A stretch of DNA of 64,000 nucleotides from Sphingomonas sp. PR090111-T3T-6A (lineage in GTDB: Bacteria > Pseudomonadota > Alphaproteobacteria > Sphingomonadales > Sphingomonadaceae), in assembly GCF_000383095.1 (NCBI RefSeq), contig NZ_AORL01000010.1, positions 612,334 through 676,333 of the forward strand. The letters run 5' to 3'. The position numbers and the translations under genes are program-made. Shown piece after piece: positions 58,654 to 64,000 of this stretch. Every line of letters begins with the position of its first letter. Position 1 is the stretch's first letter. The notes below the pieces were generated by a model that saw nothing but the letters and a program-made list of their open reading frames with translations, ran no database searches and had not been told where the DNA came from.

Positions 58654-58896
58654 TCAGCCCTTGCGCTGGGCGCGCGCGTGAAGCTTCCGGCCGATCACGA
58701 CGCCCGTGACGCCCATCAGCAGGAGCACGGCGTCGGCCGGCTCGGGAACCGAGGTCGGGCCGCCCGGATCGTGCGAGCCACCGCTGCTCGACGACGGCGG
58801 CGGGCCGTCATGGCCGTGGCCGGCGCTGGCGGGCGCCACGAACAGCGTCGCGGCGGCGATGGCGCCGGCGGCGAACAGCGAATGCGCAACCTTCAT
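58654..58896 (-). CDS. Small PEP-CTERM sorting-domain protein
   Basis: The 80-residue protein has an N-terminal signal peptide (MKVAHSLFAAGAIAAATLFVAPASA), a short His/Gly/Ser-rich mature region with GHGHDG, and a C-terminal PEP-CTERM domain: VPEP (residues 50-53), a hydrophobic stretch ADAVLLLMGVTGVVI and a basic tail ending GRKLHARAQRKG. Such proteins are exported and then cut by an exosortase. AGGGGAGA lies 6 bases upstream of the ATG. It is inserted between hisF (115 bases away) and hisE (50 bases away). Confidence 0.85.
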   Translation of the reverse strand: MKVAHSLFAAGAIAAATLFVAPASAGHGHDGPPPSSSSGGSHDPGGPTSVPEPADAVLLLMGVTGVVIGRKLHARAQRKG

Positions 58897-59012
58897 GTCG
58901 AATCTCCCCTGTGTCGCGAGGGCAACGCAACATGTGCGACAGAGAGGGAACTATGGATGCTGACGCGGCGGAGGGAAGGGCGATGTCGCCCGGCCCGTCC
59001 TGAAGCGGGACG

Positions 59013-59774
59013 TCAATGACGGACCGGCAGCCCCGCTTTGGCGAGCGCGGCATGGGCCTCCGCGACGCTGTGCTGGCCGAAATGGAAGATCGAGGCGGCG
59101 AGCACGGCCGAGGCATGGCCCTCCACCACGCCGTCGACGAGATGGTCGAGATTGCCGACGCCTCCGCTCGCGATCACGGGCACGGGAACCGCATCCGAAA
59201 TGGCGCGGGTGAGCGCGAGGTCGTAGCCGTCGCGCGTGCCGTCGCGGTCCATCGAGGTGACCAGCAGCTCGCCAGCACCACGCGCCGCGAGATCCTGCGC
59301 ATGGGCGACCGCGTCGATGCCGGCGGGCTTGCGGCCGCCATGGGTGAAGATCTCCCAGCGGCCGGGCGAGACCTGCCGCGCGTCGATCGCGCCGACGACG
59401 CATTGCGCGCCGAATCGCTCCGCCATGTCGCCGACCAGCGCCGGCCGCGCGACCGCCGCCGAGTTCACCGCCACCTTGTCCGCCCCCGCGAGCAGCAGCG
59501 CGCGCGCATCCTCCACCGAACGCACGCCGCCGCCGACCGTCAGCGGCATGAAGCAGACCGAGGCGGTCCGCGCCACGACGTCGAGGATGGTGCCGCGCTC
59601 TTCATGGGAGGCGGTGATGTCGAGGAAGCAGAGTTCGTCGGCGCCGGCCGCGTCGTAGAGGCGCGCCTGCTCGACCGGATCGCCGGCATCGGCGAGATCG
59701 ACGAAATTGACGCCCTTCACGACGCGCCCGTTGGCGACGTCGAGGCAGGGGATGACCCGAACGCGGACGCTCAT
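59013..59774 (-). CDS. hisF: Imidazole glycerol phosphate synthase subunit HisF
   Basis: The 253-residue TIM barrel has [21 protein letters not shown], with the N-terminal catalytic Asp in [51 protein letters not shown] with the second Asp, and [13 protein letters not shown]. It cyclises PRFAR-derived intermediates with ammonia from HisH. Its start overlaps the hisA stop as ATGA. Confidence 0.97.
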   Translation of the reverse strand: MSVRVRVIPCLDVANGRVVKGVNFVDLADAGDPVEQARLYDAAGADELCFLDITASHEERGTILDVVARTASVCFMPLTVGGGVRSVEDARALLLAGADKVAVNSAAVARPALVGDMAERFGAQCVVGAIDARQVSPGRWEIFTHGGRKPAGIDAVAHAQDLAARGAGELLVTSMDRDGTRDGYDLALTRAISDAVPVPVIASGGVGNLDHLVDGVVEGHASAVLAASIFHFGQHSVAEAHAALAKAGLPVRH

Positions 59775-60532
59775 CCGCGCGCGACCTTCAGCGCCTGCGC
59801 GAGATCGAGCCGCCCGTCATAGAGCGCGCGGCCGGTGATGACGCCTTCGATGCCACCCTCGACGATGCCCGAGCGGGCCACCATCAGCGCCTCAATATCC
59901 TCGATGCCCGCGACGCCGCCGGACGCGATCACCGGAATGCAGGTGGCGTGCGCCAGCGCCTGCGTGGCCTCGACATTGCAGCCCTTGAGCAGGCCGTCGC
60001 GGCCCACGTCCGTGAAGAGCAGGGCGGCGACGCCCGCGTCCGCGAACTGCGCCGCGAGATCGACGACGCGGACTTCGGAGACGTCGGCCCAGCCCTGCGT
60101 GGCGACGAAGCCGTCGCGCGCGTCCACCGCCACGACGATGCGGCCGGGCAGGTCGCGCGCTGCCTCGCGGACGAAATCGGGATGGTCGAGCGCGGCCGTG
60201 CCGATCACCACGCGATCGACGCCGAGCGAGAGCCAATGATCCACCGAAGCGCGGTTCCGAATGCCGCCGCCCAACTGCACCTTGCCGGGGAAGGCCGCCA
60301 CGATCGACTCCACCACGGCCGCGTTCACCGCATGGCCCGCAAAGGCGCCGTCCAGATCGACGACATGGAGATGCGTCGCGCCGGCCTCGGCGAAGGCGCG
60401 GGCCTGGGCTGCCGGATCGGAGCCGTAGACGGTGGCGCGGTCCATATCGCCCTCGGCGAGACGGACGACGTTGCCGCCCTTGAGGTCGATGGCGGGGAAG
60501 ACGATCAGGGGATTAGGCAGGGGTTCGGACAT
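59771..60532 (-). CDS. hisA: Phosphoribosylformimino-AICAR-ribotide isomerase HisA
   Basis: The 253-residue TIM barrel has [19 protein letters not shown] with the catalytic Asp, [56 protein letters not shown] with the second Asp and [14 protein letters not shown]. It carries out the Amadori isomerisation of ProFAR. The ATG at 60532 overlaps the hisH stop by one base (TGATG). Confidence 0.97.
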   Translation of the reverse strand: MSEPLPNPLIVFPAIDLKGGNVVRLAEGDMDRATVYGSDPAAQARAFAEAGATHLHVVDLDGAFAGHAVNAAVVESIVAAFPGKVQLGGGIRNRASVDHWLSLGVDRVVIGTAALDHPDFVREAARDLPGRIVVAVDARDGFVATQGWADVSEVRVVDLAAQFADAGVAALLFTDVGRDGLLKGCNVEATQALAHATCIPVIASGGVAGIEDIEALMVARSGIVEGGIEGVITGRALYDGRLDLAQALKVARG

Positions 60533-61140
60533 CAGGGCCGCCACTCCAGGAAGCGGGCGAGGAGGGCGAGGCCGTAAGCCTGGCTCTTCTCGGGGTGGAA
60601 CTGGACGCCCAGCATGTTGGCGCGGCCGACGGCGGCGGTGACGGGGCCGCCATGATCCGTCTCGGCCAGCCGCTCGGCCGGGTCGTCCACGTCGAAGGCG
60701 TAGCTGTGCAGGAAATAGGCCTCGCCGGGCACCAGCATCGGGTGGCCGACCGTGGGCGTCACGTCGTTCCAGCCCATGTGCGGCACCTTGAGGCCCGGCC
60801 GGTCGGGCATCAGGCGCACCGTGCCGCCGATCCAGCCGAGGCCGGGATAGATGCCCATCTCCTCGCCGGCATTGGCCATGAGCTGCATCCCCACGCAGAT
60901 GCCGAGGAAGGGCGCGGCCTCCGTCACGACACGCTCGTTGAGGGCATCCACCATGCCGTCGAGGCTGGCGAGCGCGTTCATCGCCGCGCCGAACGCGCCG
61001 ACGCCGGGGAGCACGATGCGATCCGCCTTGCGCACCGTGTCGGGGTTCGCGGTGACCTCCACGTCGGATGCACCGGCGGCACGGAGCGCATTCTCCACGG
61101 AGCGGAGATTGCCGGCGCCATAGTCGATCAGGGCGAGCAT
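60532..61140 (-). CDS. hisH: Imidazole glycerol phosphate synthase subunit HisH
   Basis: The 202-residue class I glutamine amidotransferase has LIDYGAGNLRSVENAL at the start, the nucleophile Cys in FLGICVGMQLM, and the His-Glu pair in GVQFHPEKSQAYG. It feeds ammonia to HisF. It starts 4 bases after hisB. Confidence 0.97.
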   Translation of the reverse strand: MLALIDYGAGNLRSVENALRAAGASDVEVTANPDTVRKADRIVLPGVGAFGAAMNALASLDGMVDALNERVVTEAAPFLGICVGMQLMANAGEEMGIYPGLGWIGGTVRLMPDRPGLKVPHMGWNDVTPTVGHPMLVPGEAYFLHSYAFDVDDPAERLAETDHGGPVTAAVGRANMLGVQFHPEKSQAYGLALLARFLEWRP

Positions 61141-61144
61141 CGGA

Positions 61145-61741
61145 TCAGGCCCCGCCCAGCGTGCCCTTGGTCGAGGGCACCTGATCGGCCTTGCGCGGAT
61201 CGGTGTCGATCGCCGCGCGCAGCGCGCGGGCCAGCGCCTTGAACGCGCTCTCGACGATGTGGTGGTTGTTGCGGCCGTAGAGCGTCTCGACGTGGAGCGT
61301 GATGCCCGCCGCCTGCGCGAAGCTCTGGAACCAGTGCTCGAACAGCTCGGTGTCGAAATCGCCGAGCTTGGCCTGCGTGAACTCGGTGCGCCACACGAGA
61401 TAGGGGCGGCCGGAAATGTCGATCGCGACGCGGGTCAGCGTCTCGTCCATCGGGGCGTAGGCGTGGCCGAAGCGCTGGATGCCCTTGCGGTCGCCCAGCG
61501 CCTTCGAGAAGGCCTCGCCGATCGCCAGCGCCGAATCCTCGGTGGTGTGGTGCTGGTCGATATGCAGGTCGCCCTTGGCTTCGACCTTGAGGTCGATCAG
61601 CGAATGGCGGGAAAGCTGCTCCAGCATATGGTCGAGAAAACCGATGCCGGTGGCGACCGCATAATGGCCGGTGCCGTCGAGATTGATCTCCACGGCGATC
61701 TGGGTTTCGGTCGTTTCGCGGCGCACGGCGGCCTGGCGCAT
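61145..61741 (-). CDS. hisB: Imidazoleglycerol-phosphate dehydratase
   Basis: The 198-residue protein has the IGPD metal-binding motifs [35 protein letters not shown] and [19 protein letters not shown]. It dehydrates imidazole glycerol phosphate. Only the dehydratase domain is present, so histidinol-phosphatase must be a separate gene elsewhere. It is the first gene of the leftward his operon and has a good promoter upstream. Confidence 0.97.
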   Translation of the reverse strand: MRQAAVRRETTETQIAVEINLDGTGHYAVATGIGFLDHMLEQLSRHSLIDLKVEAKGDLHIDQHHTTEDSALAIGEAFSKALGDRKGIQRFGHAYAPMDETLTRVAIDISGRPYLVWRTEFTQAKLGDFDTELFEHWFQSFAQAAGITLHVETLYGRNNHHIVESAFKALARALRAAIDTDPRKADQVPSTKGTLGGA

Positions 61742-61777
61742 GGGCCTATCCTTCTGGTCGAACGGTCGGGCGCGGTC

Positions 61778-61805
61778 CTCATAGCGTGGCTGGGCGTCGA
61801 CGCAA
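61778..61805 (-). promoter_or_regulatory. Candidate promoter of the his operon
   Basis: On the minus strand TTGCGT (61805-61800) is followed after 16 bases by TATGAG (61783-61778), giving a start near 61771 and a leader of about 30 bases before hisB. I see no His-rich leader peptide or attenuator in that leader. Confidence 0.4.
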
Positions 61806-61873
61806 CGGAAAGCAAGAGGGTGATCGCAACGGGGCGCTTGACCGTCGCGGCGCTCACGTTCAGGACTGCGCGC

Positions 61874-62353
61874 ATGACTGAAGGTGCCGTCCCCGATAGC
61901 CTGATTCCCTACGACGAGATCGTGCAGGAGGCGTTGCGCGCCGTCGTCGGCCGGGTGCTGGGCGAGGTGGAGCAGGCCGGCGGGCTGCCGGGCGAGCATC
62001 ATTTCTACATCACCTTCAAGACGCAGGCGCCGGGCGTGGACATCCCCGCGCACCTGACCCAGCGCTTCCCCGACGAGATGACGATCGTCATCCAGAACCG
62101 CTTCTGGGACCTGAAGGTCCGCCCCGATGCGTTCGAGGTCGGCCTGAGCTTCAATCAGGTGCCGGCCAAGCTGATCGTGCCCTATGCGGCGGTGACGGGC
62201 TTCGTCGATCCGGCGGTGAACTTCGCGCTCCAGTTCCAGGCGCAGGCCGACGAGCCCGAGCCCGAGACGGCCGAGGCGGAGAATGACGCGCCGGCCGTGA
62301 CGCGCGAGGATGGCTCGAACGTCGTCTCGGTGGATTTCACGCGGAAGAAGTAA
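61874..62353 (+). CDS. sspB: ClpXP adaptor SspB (alphaproteobacterial type)
   Basis: The 159-residue protein has [53 protein letters not shown] and [18 protein letters not shown], the alphaproteobacterial SspB core that delivers ssrA-tagged proteins to ClpXP. The C-terminus is acidic and ends [10 protein letters not shown], resembling the ClpX-binding tail. It is divergent from hisB, 132 bases apart. The preceding frame to 61259 is antisense to hisB. Confidence 0.92.
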   Translation: MTEGAVPDSLIPYDEIVQEALRAVVGRVLGEVEQAGGLPGEHHFYITFKTQAPGVDIPAHLTQRFPDEMTIVIQNRFWDLKVRPDAFEVGLSFNQVPAKLIVPYAAVTGFVDPAVNFALQFQAQADEPEPETAEAENDAPAVTREDGSNVVSVDFTRKK

Positions 62354-62535
62354 GCGGCGAGGTTCGCTCACGGGCTTCTGTTTTCCTTCCTCGTCCGGAT
62401 GTAATCCGGGAGAGGTCGGCCGTGCGCGCCAGCGTGGATGGCCTCTCGAAAGACAATGATTTCGATACCGCGGCATAGCTTGAATTGTCGCGATCGCGCG
62501 CCAGTTTGGGGATCGTCCATCACGGAGTCCCTTGC

Positions 62536-63927
62536 ATGACTGCCACGCGTACCGAATCCGACAGCTTCGGCCCGATCGAGGTTCCCGCTTCCGCCTATTG
62601 GGGCGCGCAGACCGAGCGTTCGATCCACAACTTCCCGTTCGGGGCGAGCGAGCGGATGCCGATCGGCATCGTCCACGCGCTGGCGATCGTGAAGCAGGCG
62701 GCGGCGCGGGTGAATCGTCATCATGGGCTGGACGCGACAATCGCCGATGCGATCGAGGCGGCGGCGGCGGCGGTCGCGAAAGGCGAGCATGACGATCATT
62801 TCCCGCTGGTCATCTGGCAGACGGGCTCGGGCACCCAGTCCAACATGAACGTCAACGAGGTGGTTGCGGGCATCGCCAACGAGGCGCTGACGGGCCAGCG
62901 CGGTGGCAAGTCGCCCGTCCACCCGAACGACCATGTGAACAAGGGCCAGTCCTCCAACGACAGCTTCCCGACCGCGCTCCACGTCGCCGCCGCGCGCGCC
63001 GTAACGGACCGGCTGTTCCCGGCGCTCGACCGCCTGCACGCCGCGCTCGATCACAAGGCGAAGGCGTGGGACCATATCGTCAAGATCGGCCGCACCCATC
63101 TCCAGGACGCGACGCCGCTGACGCTGGGCGACGAGTTCTCCGGCTACGCGCACATGCTCTATCGCGACCGCAAGCGGATCGAGCCCGCTGTGATGCACGG
63201 CATGATGGCGCTGGCGCAGGGCGGCACGGCGGTCGGCACGGGGCTCAACGCGCCCAAGGGTTTCGGCGAGGCGATCGCGAAGGAGATCGCGGACATCACC
63301 GGGCTGCCCTTCCGCACTGCCGACAACAAGTTCGAGGCGCTCGCGTCCAACGATCCGATCGTCCATCTGTCGGGCACGCTCAACACGCTGGCGGTGTCGC
63401 TCAGCAAGATCGCCAACGACATCCGCCTGCTGGGCTCGGGCCCGCGCTGTGGTCTGGGTGAACTGAAGCTGCCGGAGAATGAGCCGGGCAGCTCGATCAT
63501 GCCGGGTAAGGTGAACCCGACGCAGTGCGAGATGGTGACGATGGTGGCAGCCCAGGTGATGGGCAACCATGTCGCGATCACCGTCGGCGGGCTTCAGGGG
63601 CATATGGAGCTGAACGTCTTCAAGCCGCTGATCGGCTCGAACGTGCTCCGCTCGATCGAGCTGCTCGCCACTGCGATGGAGAGCTTCGCCGAGCGCTGTG
63701 TCGAGGGGATGGAGGCGGACGAGGTGCGCATCGCGCAGCTTCGCGACCGCTCGCTGATGCTGGTGACGGCGCTGGCGCCGGAGATCGGCTACGACAATGC
63801 TGCGAAGATCGCCAAGCACGCGCACCATGAAGGGCTGACGCTCAAGGAAGCGGGGCTGGCGCTGGGGCTGGTGGACGAGGCGACCTTCGATCGCGTGGTC
63901 AAGCCCGAGACGATGATCGGGCGGTAA
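62536..63927 (+). CDS. fumC: Class II fumarate hydratase
   Basis: The 463-residue protein has the fumarase/aspartase layout: [71 protein letters not shown], and the signature [16 protein letters not shown] with the catalytic Ser. It interconverts fumarate and malate in the TCA cycle without an iron-sulfur cluster. ATG 62536 follows GGAG at 62524-62527. The 182-base gap upstream has hairpins CCGGAT-GTA-ATCCGG (62395-62409) and a palindrome CGCGATCGCG (62489-62498) but no clear operator. Confidence 0.96.
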   Translation: MTATRTESDSFGPIEVPASAYWGAQTERSIHNFPFGASERMPIGIVHALAIVKQAAARVNRHHGLDATIADAIEAAAAAVAKGEHDDHFPLVIWQTGSGTQSNMNVNEVVAGIANEALTGQRGGKSPVHPNDHVNKGQSSNDSFPTALHVAAARAVTDRLFPALDRLHAALDHKAKAWDHIVKIGRTHLQDATPLTLGDEFSGYAHMLYRDRKRIEPAVMHGMMALAQGGTAVGTGLNAPKGFGEAIAKEIADITGLPFRTADNKFEALASNDPIVHLSGTLNTLAVSLSKIANDIRLLGSGPRCGLGELKLPENEPGSSIMPGKVNPTQCEMVTMVAAQVMGNHVAITVGGLQGHMELNVFKPLIGSNVLRSIELLATAMESFAERCVEGMEADEVRIAQLRDRSLMLVTALAPEIGYDNAAKIAKHAHHEGLTLKEAGLALGLVDEATFDRVVKPETMIGR

Positions 63928-63933
63928 TCTCAT

Positions 63934-63990
63934 CCTCCCCAGCGCGCTGGGGAGGGGGACCGCCGCCGAAGGCGGTGGTGGAGGGGTTAA
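63934..63990. repeat. REP-like composite palindrome after fumC
   Basis: An exact 22-bp palindrome (63934-63955; arms CCTCCCCAGCG and its complement) is followed by a 9-bp stem ACCGCCGCC/GGCGGTGGT (63959-63979, one G-U pair) with a GAA loop, then GAGGGG that could pair back to the first arm. The arrangement matches dispersed intergenic elements I know from sphingomonads. It also shares the CTCCCC core with the element at 24731. Confidence 0.7.
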
Positions 63991-64000
63991 GCGTCGCGCC

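Noticed and set aside
61742..61873. His-leader attenuator before hisB
   Set aside because: No run of histidine codons or terminator/antiterminator pair is visible in the short leader.

Overview
The window looks like a chromosomal segment of a GC-rich alphaproteobacterium, most probably a Sphingomonas-type member of the Sphingomonadaceae. The basis is the alphaproteobacterial gene sets and orders (atpHAGDC without F0 genes, hisB-hisH-hisA-hisF-hisE, hrcA-grpE beside dnaK-dnaJ, DUF484-xerC, SspB), the large TonB-dependent receptor with its FecI/FecR regulators, a PEP-CTERM protein and the short CTCCCC/GGGGAG-type intergenic palindromes. This is inference from gene content; no 16S or other marker is present.

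Layout. 1-1341: an ArsR-type repressor and two SRPBCC/AHSA1 proteins behind a promoter whose spacer holds the operator. 1338-6493: gph facing glmU, an unassigned methyltransferase and glmS (UDP-GlcNAc supply). 6604-12381: two facing flavoproteins, then a leftward set of accessory oxidoreductases (SDR, tautomerase, nitronate monooxygenase, DUF3237, FAD monooxygenase) under a MarR/OhrR-type regulator. 12570-13216: a FrnE-like DsbA-family gene with an apparent 1-nt frameshift just after its start codon. 13220-19130: ECF sigma factor, FecR, TonB-dependent receptor and a PHP-type metallohydrolase in one direction. 19230-24319: an exported methyltransferase, a lone cpaF ATPase with a CtrA-like box upstream, and a two-gene membrane unit. 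24450-29273: F1 ATP synthase genes.

29502-45772: DUF1203-ada, an exported peptidase, an exported esterase, priA, a GNAT enzyme, DUF484-xerC, flgM with a sigma-28-like promoter, gshB, yraN-rsmI divergent from an LpoA-like lipoprotein, DUF1428, hemW, rdgB and rph. 45875-51566: the heat-shock genes hrcA-grpE (rightward) and dnaK-dnaJ (leftward) around a TonB-like anchored protein. 51734-57642: a copper chaperone, a small metallopeptidase-like protein, a CVNH lectin-like protein, queG, a lipoprotein, a PfkB/adenosine kinase and an APC permease. 57786-61741: the histidine operon, with a PEP-CTERM protein lodged between hisF and hisE, ending in hinT. 61874-63927: sspB and fumC, then a palindromic repeat.

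Most of the window is conserved housekeeping DNA. The least ordinary parts are the frameshifted frnE, the SDR lacking its catalytic tyrosine, the receptor-metallohydrolase operon, the PEP-CTERM insertion in the his operon, the terminator-like hairpin before atpH, and several candidate promoter and operator sites. I recognise no tRNA, rRNA, CRISPR array, transposase, prophage or known riboswitch. No gene-free stretch exceeds 300 bases; the largest gap is 29274-29501, described under the atp leader hairpin.
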